Source: Thermopetrobacter sp. (lineage in GTDB: Bacteria > Pseudomonadota > Alphaproteobacteria > Rhizobiales > Aestuariivirgaceae). From it: 9,827 bases of DNA. The DNA lies in assembly GCA_011374735.1 (NCBI GenBank), contig DRPD01000011.1, positions 1 to 9,827 of the forward strand, given 5' to 3'. Under the pieces are notes generated by a model. That model worked only from the letters and a program-made list of their open reading frames with translations. It had not been told where the DNA came from and searched no databases. A program made the position numbers and the translations under genes. Positions 1 to 6,005 of the stretch are shown here, one piece after another. Numbering within the stretch: the first letter of the stretch is position 1; every line of letters begins with the position of its first letter.

Positions 1-961
1 ATACGGAGCCGACATCCTGCGCCTGTGGGTGATGGCCTCGGACTATTCGGAGGATTTGCGCATCGGGCCGGAAATCCTGAAGAGCATGGCCGACGCCTAC
101 CGCAAGCTGCGCAACACCATCCGCTATATGCTGGGCGCCCTGGCCGATTACGACGCCGCCGCCGAAGAGGTGACCGATATCGCCGCCATGCCCGATCTGG
201 AGCGTTACGTCCTGCACCGGCTGGCGGAGGTGTCCGAAGGCGTGCGAAAGGCCTATGAAGCCTATGACTTCAAGCGCGCTTATACGCTCCTGAATACCTT
301 CATGACGGTGGATCTCTCCGCCTTCTATTTCGACATCCGCAAGGATGCGCTGTATTGCGACCCGTATTCCGCCATGCGCCGCAAGAGCGCGCGCACGGTG
401 ATCCATCTGCTGTTCGAGCACCTCGTGCGGCTGCTGGCCCCGATGCTGGCCTTCACCACCGAAGAGGCCTTCTGGAGCCGCTACCCGGCGGTGGACGACT
501 CGGTGCACCTGCAAACCTTCCTCGACGCGCCGGAAGAGTGGCGCGACGAGGCGCTGGCCGAACGGTTCACCGCCATCCGCAAGGTGCGCGCCGTCATCAC
601 CGGGGCGCTGGAGATCGCGCGGCGCGAGAAGATGATCGGCGCATCGCTGGAGGCGGCGCCTGAGGTGTTCATCGGCGACGAGAAGCTGCGCGACGCCATC
701 GACGGCATCGACATGGCGGAAATGGCCATCACCTCCGCCCTGCGGGTGGAGGCGGGCGACGGCCCGGCCGACGCCTTCCGGCTCGACGACGTGCCGGGCG
801 TCGCCGTGGTGGTGAAAAAGGCCGGCGGCCGGAAGTGCGCCCGCTCATGGAAGATCAGCGACGACGTGGGGGCCGATCCCGACTTCCCCGACATCACGGC
901 GCGCGACGCCGAGGCCGTGCGCGAATGGATGGTCCGCACCGGCCAGACGCTGGAGGGCTGA
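1..961 (+). CDS. ileS: Isoleucyl-tRNA synthetase, C-terminal part (5' end outside window)
   Basis: Cytoplasmic class I aminoacyl-tRNA synthetase that charges tRNA-Ile. The window enters the gene in frame at base 2 and shows about 319 residues before the TGA at 959-961. The HIGH motif and editing domain lie off the left edge. The opening residues YGADILRLWV and SEDLRIGPEIL are the conserved end of the catalytic core after KMSKS. They are followed by the helical anticodon-binding domain (KLRNTIRYML; the W/F-rich FTTEEAFWSRYP stretch). The C-terminus reads KCARSWKISDDVG, where zinc-binding IleRS has KCxRCW, and no second CxxC pair follows. The terminal zinc ribbon is therefore lost, as is common in alphaproteobacterial IleRS. 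The GTG at base 29 is internal and not the start. Identification is secure. Confidence 0.97.
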   Translation, partial: YGADILRLWVMASDYSEDLRIGPEILKSMADAYRKLRNTIRYMLGALADYDAAAEEVTDIAAMPDLERYVLHRLAEVSEGVRKAYEAYDFKRAYTLLNTFMTVDLSAFYFDIRKDALYCDPYSAMRRKSARTVIHLLFEHLVRLLAPMLAFTTEEAFWSRYPAVDDSVHLQTFLDAPEEWRDEALAERFTAIRKVRAVITGALEIARREKMIGASLEAAPEVFIGDEKLRDAIDGIDMAEMAITSALRVEAGDGPADAFRLDDVPGVAVVVKKAGGRKCARSWKISDDVGADPDFPDITARDAEAVREWMVRTGQTLEG

Positions 962-1099
962 CGCGGCGGCCGGCGGCGGGGTGGAGACAATCACAACCAA
1001 GGCGTGCATCATCACGGACATGTTATGTTTCGCGGGAGAATCGGGTAAACAGTGATTTCAACTTTCCGGCGGCAAACGGATGCGAAGGCGTTGCCGATC
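962..1099 (+). other. ileS-SCPU intergenic region
   Basis: This 138-base gap separates ileS from the signal-peptide start of the next gene. Its first 25 bases are GGC-rich. From about 1005 it is noticeably less G+C-rich than its surroundings, as expected of a promoter or leader. I see no convincing terminator for ileS here, so read-through into the downstream genes is possible. A GTG at 1052 could be an alternative start for the next gene. Confidence 0.5.
1021..1029 (+). promoter_or_regulatory. Candidate extended -10 promoter element for the SCPU gene
   Basis: The sequence TGTTATGTT fits an extended -10 (TGn followed by TATGTT, four of six matches to TATAAT). It lies in the locally A+T-richer part of the gap. 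No -35 hexamer is recognisable at 16-18 bp upstream. Transcription would begin near 1036, about 65 nt before the ATG at 1100. This is a motif match only, and weak. Confidence 0.25.
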
Positions 1100-2065
1100 A
1101 TGATCTTGAAACGGGCGGTGTTGGGCATCGTCGCGCTGGCGTGGGCCACAGCGCCGGCGCTGGCGCAGAGCTGCTCGCTCTCCCTCAGCAGCCTCAACTT
1201 CGGCAGCATCGACATCATCAACGGCGCCGGGGCCACCACGGCGGGCACGTTTTCGGCCTTCTGCTGGGGAACGCCGGGGCGCCGGATCATCATCTGCCCC
1301 AACATCGGCGCCGGCAGCGGCGGCGTGGCCGGCGGCGGCGATCCGCGCCACATGGCCAACGGGGCGGACAAGCTGGCCTACAACATCTTTCACCCCTCCG
1401 GCGGCGCCGTCTGGGGTTCGTGGCTGTGGCCGCATCCGCCGAGGCCGCCGACATTCATCGAAACCCTGAGCAGTACCTGGTGGTTCTTCGGCTGGTTCTC
1501 GCGCAGCTGGAGCATGCCCGCCGCCATCCCCGCCGGCCAGACCGGCATCGCCGCCGGTTCCTACTTGTCCACGTTCTCTTCCACGGACGTGCAGATCCGC
1601 TATGCCTATTACACGCCGGGCATGACCTGCGACACCTTGAGCGGGGCGAAAAGCGCCACGGCGTCGTTCAGCGTGAGCGCCACCGTGCAGCCCGCCTGTG
1701 CGGTGTCGGCCACCAACATGAACTTCGGCACCGCCGGCATGCTGGGCGCCAACATCGACGCCAGCAACACCATCACCGTGACCTGCACCAAGGGCACCAG
1801 CTACCGGGTGTCCCTGTCGCAAGGCGGCGGCGGCGGCGGGCCGGGCGACCGGCGGATGAGCGGCCCGGGCGGCCAGCAGGTCGTCTATGGCATCTACCGC
1901 GACGCGGCGCGCACCCTGCCCTGGGGCACCAGCGCCAGCAACAATCAGCCCGGCGTCGGCAACGGCGCGGCGCAGACGCTCACCGCCTACGGCCGGGTGC
2001 CACCGCAGCCGACGCCGCAACCGGGCGTCTACAGCGACTACATCGTGGTCACGGTCAGTTATTGA
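1100..2065 (+). CDS. Secreted tandem spore-coat-U (SCPU) domain protein, Trp-rich
   Basis: A 321-residue secreted protein of the SCPU/CsuA-B-E-like family (COG5430 type), whose members form or tip chaperone-usher pili used in adhesion and biofilm. Residues 1-22 form a signal peptide (MILKR n-region, hydrophobic core, cleavage ALA|QS). Two SCPU-like domains follow: about 23-195 (starts SCSLSLSSLNFGS) and about 198-321 (ACAVSATNMNFG, TITVTCTKGTSY, AYGRVP, GVYSDYIVVTVSY, all family hallmarks). The N-terminal domain carries seven Trp and four Phe within residues 105-137. A six-Gly run lies at 242-247. I chose ATG 1100 because it gives a compact signal peptide and has GAAGG 11 nt upstream; GTG 1052 would add 16 residues. 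No usher, chaperone or other pilus subunit is in the window, so its partners must be elsewhere or absent. Family is confident; function is inferred. Confidence 0.85.
   Translation: MILKRAVLGIVALAWATAPALAQSCSLSLSSLNFGSIDIINGAGATTAGTFSAFCWGTPGRRIIICPNIGAGSGGVAGGGDPRHMANGADKLAYNIFHPSGGAVWGSWLWPHPPRPPTFIETLSSTWWFFGWFSRSWSMPAAIPAGQTGIAAGSYLSTFSSTDVQIRYAYYTPGMTCDTLSGAKSATASFSVSATVQPACAVSATNMNFGTAGMLGANIDASNTITVTCTKGTSYRVSLSQGGGGGGPGDRRMSGPGGQQVVYGIYRDAARTLPWGTSASNNQPGVGNGAAQTLTAYGRVPPQPTPQPGVYSDYIVVTVSY
1823..1840 (+). repeat. In-frame GGC trinucleotide run (poly-Gly)
   Basis: Five GGC codons and one GGG encode Gly242-247 of the SCPU protein, in the loop after the TYRVSL-like beta strand. Trinucleotide slippage would change loop length without breaking the frame. 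It may equally be codon bias in a Gly-rich loop. Confidence 0.6.
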
Positions 2066-2091
2066 ACACCGCCGATGCAACGGAGCGCACC

Positions 2092-2643
2092 ATGAGCGAA
2101 CAGGACAAGCGCGGCGGCAGGCGCATCCATGGCCCGGCCACCTTGCCCGGGCTGCTGTGCGCGGCGCTGGCCTTTCTCGCCGATCAGGGCTTCAAGCTGG
2201 TGATGTTCCGCATCGTCGATTTCGACGCCTGGCCGCTGCCGCGCATCCGCCTGGCGCCGTTCTTCGACATCGTGCTGGCCTGGAACCGCGGCGTTTCCTA
2301 TGGCTGGTTCACCCAGCAGTCCGACGCCGGGCGCTGGCTGCTGACCGCCGTGGCGCTGGCCGTCAGCGCCGCCCTGCTGTGGTGGCTGGCCCGCCAGCGC
2401 CGCGCCGTGCCGGCGGCGGCCATCGGCATGATCATCGGCGGGGCGCTGGCCAACGCGCTGGATCGCGTCATCCACGGCGCGGTGGCCGATTTCTTCTGGT
2501 TTCATGTGGGCGCGTTCTCGTGGTATGTGTTCAACATCGCCGATGTCGCCATCGTTGCCGGCGTCATATTGCTGCTGTATGACTCCTTTACCCATGACGG
2601 TCGCGACGCAGCCGACACCCCCCGCAACGGGAGCGCCCCATGA
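2092..2643 (+). CDS. lspA: Lipoprotein signal peptidase (signal peptidase II)
   Basis: An inner-membrane aspartyl protease (family A8) that cleaves the signal peptide of diacylglyceryl-prolipoproteins just before the lipidated Cys. It has 183 residues, slightly longer than the usual 160-170 because of a polar N-terminal extension. Four hydrophobic segments are visible (about 18-38, 82-101, 106-122, 143-163). Family motifs are present: the DQ near residue 31, AWNRGVSYG (64-71), NALDR (121-125), VADF with catalytic Asp133, and FNIAD with catalytic Asp151. ATG 2092 is preceded by CGGAG with a 6-nt spacer. The stop overlaps the next start (ATGA at 2640-2643), so the two are translationally coupled. 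The next gene encodes a lipoprotein, a likely LspA substrate. ileS-lspA adjacency is the usual arrangement, but here the SCPU gene intervenes. Confidence 0.96.
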   Translation: MSEQDKRGGRRIHGPATLPGLLCAALAFLADQGFKLVMFRIVDFDAWPLPRIRLAPFFDIVLAWNRGVSYGWFTQQSDAGRWLLTAVALAVSAALLWWLARQRRAVPAAAIGMIIGGALANALDRVIHGAVADFFWFHVGAFSWYVFNIADVAIVAGVILLLYDSFTHDGRDAADTPRNGSAP

Positions 2644-3134
2644 CCCCTGCCCTGCGCATCATGCCCCTGATCGCCGCCGCCGCGCTGCTTTCCGGCTGTG
2701 GCGCGTCGCTGTTCGACACCAGCCCCGGCATCGACGACACGCCGGCGGCGGGCCGGCCGCTGACCATGCCGCCGGATACCAGCCTGGCCAACGACGGGCC
2801 GGCCGCCCGGCCCTCCAACAACACCCGGGCGGCCGATGCCGGCGGCTCGGCCTATCAGCCGTTGCCGGGGGAAACCGCCGCGCCCGCAGTGCCGGCCCAG
2901 CCGGCCGATCCGTCCGGCGACAAGCTGGCCGTCAACGTGCTCACCGCCGACGAACAGGCGGTGCTGTCGAAGAACGGCATCAGCCTCTATCACGCTGACG
3001 GCCGCCCCAAGACGGTGCGCGAGCTGAACGCCGAGCTGGCCGCGATTCCCAAGGTGAAGCGCAAGCGCATCGCCAACCTGCTTTCCAACATCCGCACCAA
3101 TTTCAAGATCGGCGGATTGAAGATCGGACGCTGA
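2640..3134 (+). CDS. Outer-membrane lipoprotein, DUF3035/BamF-like
   Basis: A 164-residue lipoprotein. The signal peptide ends in a clear lipobox LLSGC with Cys20; +2 is Gly, with no Asp retention signal, so outer-membrane sorting is expected. Residues 39-46 (RPLTMPPD, followed by TSL) match the short PL-x-x-PPD motif near the N-terminus of DUF3035 proteins, called BamF in alphaproteobacteria, where they are accessory lipoproteins of the BAM complex. A Pro/Ala-rich, probably disordered linker (about 52-93) leads to a basic, helical C-terminus (100-164, ending FKIGGLKIGR). The position between lspA and the M16 pair also fits that family. GGGAG with a 6-nt spacer precedes the ATG, which overlaps the lspA stop. 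The lipoprotein call is very safe; the BamF link rests on one short motif plus gene order. Confidence 0.85.
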   Translation: MTPALRIMPLIAAAALLSGCGASLFDTSPGIDDTPAAGRPLTMPPDTSLANDGPAARPSNNTRAADAGGSAYQPLPGETAAPAVPAQPADPSGDKLAVNVLTADEQAVLSKNGISLYHADGRPKTVRELNAELAAIPKVKRKRIANLLSNIRTNFKIGGLKIGR

Positions 3135-3135
3135 C

Positions 3136-4542
3136 ATGATCCATCGCACCCCTCCCACCCCGCGCCTGCTGGCCGCCCTCGTGCTGCTGCTGGCCATGGC
3201 GCTGCCGGCGGCGGCGCTGAATGTCGACGTGACCCAGCACACCTTGAAAAACGGCATGCGCGTCATCGTCATTCCCGACCGGCGCGCCCCCACCGTCACC
3301 CACATGGTGTGGTATCGCGTCGGTTCCGCCGACGAGCCGGCCGGCAAGACGGGGCTGGCCCACTATTTCGAGCATCTGATGTTCCAGGGCACGAAGAGTA
3401 TCCCGCCGGCCGAGTTCTCGCGCATCATCGAACGCCTGGGCGGGCAGGACAACGCCTTCACCAGCTTCGACTACACCGCCTATTACCAGCGCATCGCGGC
3501 GCGCCATCTGGGCCGCGTCATGGCCATGGAGGCGGAGCGCATGCAGAACCTGCAATTGTCGCAGAAAGAGGTCGATACCGAACGCGAGGTCATCAAGGAG
3601 GAGCGCCGCCTGCGCACCGACAACGACCCGCGCGCCCTGTTTGGCGAGCGGCTGCGCGCCACCTTGTATCTGGCCCACCCCTACCGCCGGCCGGTGGTCG
3701 GCTGGATGGACGACGTGGAACGGCTGAAGCTGAAGGACGCCATGGCCTTCTACCGCCGCCACTACACCCCGGCCAACGCCATCGTGGTGATCGTCGGCGA
3801 CGTCGATCCGGCGGCCGCGCTGAAGCTGGCCGAACAGCACTACGGCAAGCTGAAGAACACCGCCGAGGTCGAGGAACGGGCGCGCACCGCCGAGCCGCCG
3901 CTGCTCACGGCCAGGCGCGTCGTCATGCGCGATGAGCGCATCCGCACGCCGGCCTTTCAGCGCATGTGGGTAACGCCGACCTACCGCACCGCGAAGGACG
4001 GCGCCGCCCATGCCTGGGAGGTGTTCGCCGAGGCGTTCGGCGGCGGTTCCACGTCGCTGATCTACCGCACGCTGGTGGTGAAGGAGAAAATCGCCACCAA
4101 CGCCGGCGCCTGGTATTCGGGCGAAGGCCGCGACTACGGTGAATTCGGCGTCTACGCCACCCCGGCGCCGGGCGTCAGCCCGGAAAAGCTGGAGGCGCGC
4201 ATCGAGCGGCTGCTGGCGGAGGTCAAGCGCGACGGGCTGCCGGGAACGGACATCGGGCATGCCATCAACGTGCTCACCGCCGAAGCCGTCTACGCGCTCG
4301 ACTCGCAATTCGGCCTGGCCCGCATGTTCGGCTCGACCCTGGCCGCCGACGGCAGTGCCGATGACGTGCTGAAATGGGAGGAGCGCCTGCGCGCCGTCAA
4401 CACGGAGCGCATCAAGCGGATGCTGGCCAGCTGGGCGCTGAAGAAGCACGTCACCGGCTGGCTGTTGCCGGCGGCCGACGACCCCGGGCCGGCGAAGGCG
4501 ACCCGACAAGGCGCGACCAAAGAAAAGGAGACGGCGCGATGA
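3136..4542 (+). CDS. M16 family zinc metallopeptidase, catalytic subunit
   Basis: A secreted M16B (pitrilysin/processing-peptidase-like) protease of 468 residues. Residues 1 to about 27 form a signal peptide (hydrophobic core, cleavage near PAAA|LN), giving a periplasmic product. The inverted zinc motif HYFEH is at 76-80 (His76, Glu79 as base, His80), and the third ligand is Glu155 or Glu156 in EREVIKEERR. The C-terminal half has the M16 second-domain fold, with GGGSTS at 302-307. At the positions where M16 partners carry the substrate-binding Arg and Tyr, this protein has Val314 and Thr321. It starts 1 bp after the lipoprotein stop, with only a weak GGA upstream, so translation is probably coupled. 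Its stop overlaps the second M16 gene (ATGA). It probably acts as a heterodimer with that product. The substrate is unknown. Confidence 0.94.
   Translation: MIHRTPPTPRLLAALVLLLAMALPAAALNVDVTQHTLKNGMRVIVIPDRRAPTVTHMVWYRVGSADEPAGKTGLAHYFEHLMFQGTKSIPPAEFSRIIERLGGQDNAFTSFDYTAYYQRIAARHLGRVMAMEAERMQNLQLSQKEVDTEREVIKEERRLRTDNDPRALFGERLRATLYLAHPYRRPVVGWMDDVERLKLKDAMAFYRRHYTPANAIVVIVGDVDPAAALKLAEQHYGKLKNTAEVEERARTAEPPLLTARRVVMRDERIRTPAFQRMWVTPTYRTAKDGAAHAWEVFAEAFGGGSTSLIYRTLVVKEKIATNAGAWYSGEGRDYGEFGVYATPAPGVSPEKLEARIERLLAEVKRDGLPGTDIGHAINVLTAEAVYALDSQFGLARMFGSTLAADGSADDVLKWEERLRAVNTERIKRMLASWALKKHVTGWLLPAADDPGPAKATRQGATKEKETAR
4525..4530 (+). promoter_or_regulatory. Ribosome binding site setting the start of the second M16 gene
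   Basis: AAGGAG lies 8 nt before ATG 4539 and is the best Shine-Dalgarno match in the operon. It fixes the start inside the end of the upstream gene. It also suggests that the second subunit is translated at least as well as the first, as an equimolar heterodimer would need. Confidence 0.8.
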
Positions 4543-5870
4543 CCATCCTCCACCCACTGCGCGCCCTGTTCGCCAGCGTCCTTGTGCTGCTGGCCATCGC
4601 CACCCCCGCCACCGCGCTCGACATCCGGGAAGTGAAAACCCCGAAGGGCATCACCATCTGGCTGGTGGAAGATCATGCCATCCCGCTCATCGTGATGGAT
4701 TTCAGATTCTTCGGCGGCGAAAGTCATGACCCGGAAGACAAACAGGGGCTGGCCACATTCCTCTCCGTGATGCTCGACGAGGGCGCCGGCGACATGCCCT
4801 CGCAGGTCTTTCAGCGGCGCGTCGAGGAACTGGCCATGAAGCTGTCCTTCAGTTCTTCCCTGGACTACTTCTCAGGCTCCTTCAAGACACTGACACGCAA
4901 CCGCGAGGCTTCTTTCGCGTTGCTGAAACTGGCGCTCACCAGGCCACGCTTCGACGCCGACGCCGTGGAACGCATGCGCCGCCAACTCATCGCGACGCTG
5001 AAGCGCAAGCGGCAGCAGCCCGACCATATCGCCTTCCAGGCCTTCAAGAAGGCGCTGTTCGGCGATCACCCCTATGCGCGCAGCGGCTATGGCGCCCTGG
5101 CCAGCCTGCGGGCCATCACGGCGGGCGATCTGCGGGACCTGCACCGGCGGTTGTTCGCCCGCAACAAGCTGCTCGTCACCATGGCCGGCGATATCGATGC
5201 GGCGACGGCGGCGCGGCTGGTGGACGCCACCTTCGGCGAACTGCCCGCCAAATCCGGCATCAGGGAGATCGACAAGCCGGTCTTTCCGCAACGGCCGGTG
5301 ACGAGGATCATCAAACGTCCGATCCCGCAAACCCTGATCTTCATGGGGCATGAAGCGCCGGTGCGCGCCGATCCCGATTTCATCGCCGCGGAACTGGTGC
5401 GCTACATTCTGGGCGGTGGCAATCTCTCGCGCCTCAATACGGAGCTGCGCGAGAAGCGCGGCCTGACCTATTCCACCTACGCGGCGCTCCATGCCTTGCG
5501 CAAGACCGGTGTCTTCCTGGCCCACGCCTCCACCGTCAACGGCAAGGCCGGCGAAACCCTGAAGCTGATGCGCCAGACGCTGGCGCGGCTGGCCGAAGAG
5601 GGGCCGACGGAAAAGGAACTGCGCGAGGCCAAGACCTATATCATCAACAGTTATTATCTCGGTTTCGGCAGCCTGTCGGGCATCGCCTCGAATCTGCTGG
5701 GCATCCGCGGCTACAACCTGGGCATCGACTACCTCAAGCGCCGCAAGCGGCTGATCGAGGCCGTCACCATCGAAGACACCCGCCGCGTGGCACGGCGGCT
5801 GATCCGGCTTGAGAAGATGATCACCATCCTGACCGGCCAGCCGCAAGGCGTCGCCGCGCCGCGGCGGTGA
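4539..5870 (+). CDS. M16 family peptidase-like protein, non-catalytic partner subunit
   Basis: A 443-residue secreted M16B homologue. The signal peptide is residues 1 to about 27 (LVLLAIATPATA|LD). The zinc motif is destroyed: where the neighbour has H-Y-F-E-H, this protein has T-F-L-S-V (73-77). It keeps the second-domain signature GGGNLSRLNTELREKRGLTY (292-311), including Arg304 and Tyr311, the R-x6-Y pair that positions substrate in M16 heterodimers. It should therefore be the structural, substrate-binding half of a two-subunit protease, like alpha-MPP or the non-zinc subunit of bacterial two-gene M16 enzymes. ATG 4539 overlaps the previous stop and has a strong AAGGAG with an 8-nt spacer; the longer in-frame extension upstream lies inside the neighbour and is not used. 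It is the last gene of the operon. Confidence 0.94.
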   Translation: MTILHPLRALFASVLVLLAIATPATALDIREVKTPKGITIWLVEDHAIPLIVMDFRFFGGESHDPEDKQGLATFLSVMLDEGAGDMPSQVFQRRVEELAMKLSFSSSLDYFSGSFKTLTRNREASFALLKLALTRPRFDADAVERMRRQLIATLKRKRQQPDHIAFQAFKKALFGDHPYARSGYGALASLRAITAGDLRDLHRRLFARNKLLVTMAGDIDAATAARLVDATFGELPAKSGIREIDKPVFPQRPVTRIIKRPIPQTLIFMGHEAPVRADPDFIAAELVRYILGGGNLSRLNTELREKRGLTYSTYAALHALRKTGVFLAHASTVNGKAGETLKLMRQTLARLAEEGPTEKELREAKTYIINSYYLGFGSLSGIASNLLGIRGYNLGIDYLKRRKRLIEAVTIEDTRRVARRLIRLEKMITILTGQPQGVAAPRR

Positions 5871-5904
5871 GGCCGGGCGGGGATTCTTCTTGCGGAGGCG
5901 CGGG

Positions 5905-5922
5905 AGGCGCCAAGGGGCGCCT
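5905..5922. terminator. Weak hairpin between convergent genes
   Basis: AGGCGCC and GGCGCCT form a perfect 7-bp stem around the loop AAGG, in the gap where the M16 operon (+) and the type I secretion operon (-) converge. It has no U-tract on either strand, so it is not a canonical intrinsic terminator. A second 6-bp stem (CGCCGC 5852-5857 / GCGGCG 5861-5866) overlaps the last M16 codons, and a T-rich stretch lies at 5883-5890. Termination here may need Rho. Confidence 0.3.
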
Positions 5923-6005
5923 GACCGGCCGGGGCGTTCTGGCCGCCAGCTTGGGCTGATGCCCGCCATCCGGGGCGGCCGTGCCGTCGGCGCGGGGATG
6001 CACCC

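Noticed and set aside
1058..2080. 340-codon minus-strand open frame opposite the SCPU gene
   Set aside because: The translation is Ala/Gly/Arg/His-rich with no motif or domain. The opposite strand has a signal peptide and clear SCPU hallmarks.
835..2091. Long plus-strand open frame running from the end of ileS through the SCPU gene into lspA
   Set aside because: Only the part from 2092 is real (lspA). Upstream the translation is Arg/His/Gln-rich low-complexity text, out of frame with two well-supported genes, as expected in high-G+C DNA.
3103..4557. 484-codon minus-strand open frame opposite the first M16 gene
   Set aside because: The protein is low-complexity (Gly/Arg/His/Val) and lies antisense to a gene with an intact zinc motif and signal peptide. 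Such shadows arise from G/C third positions.
4872..5969. 365-codon minus-strand open frame opposite the second M16 gene
   Set aside because: It has no recognisable domain and is antisense to a well-supported M16 protein.
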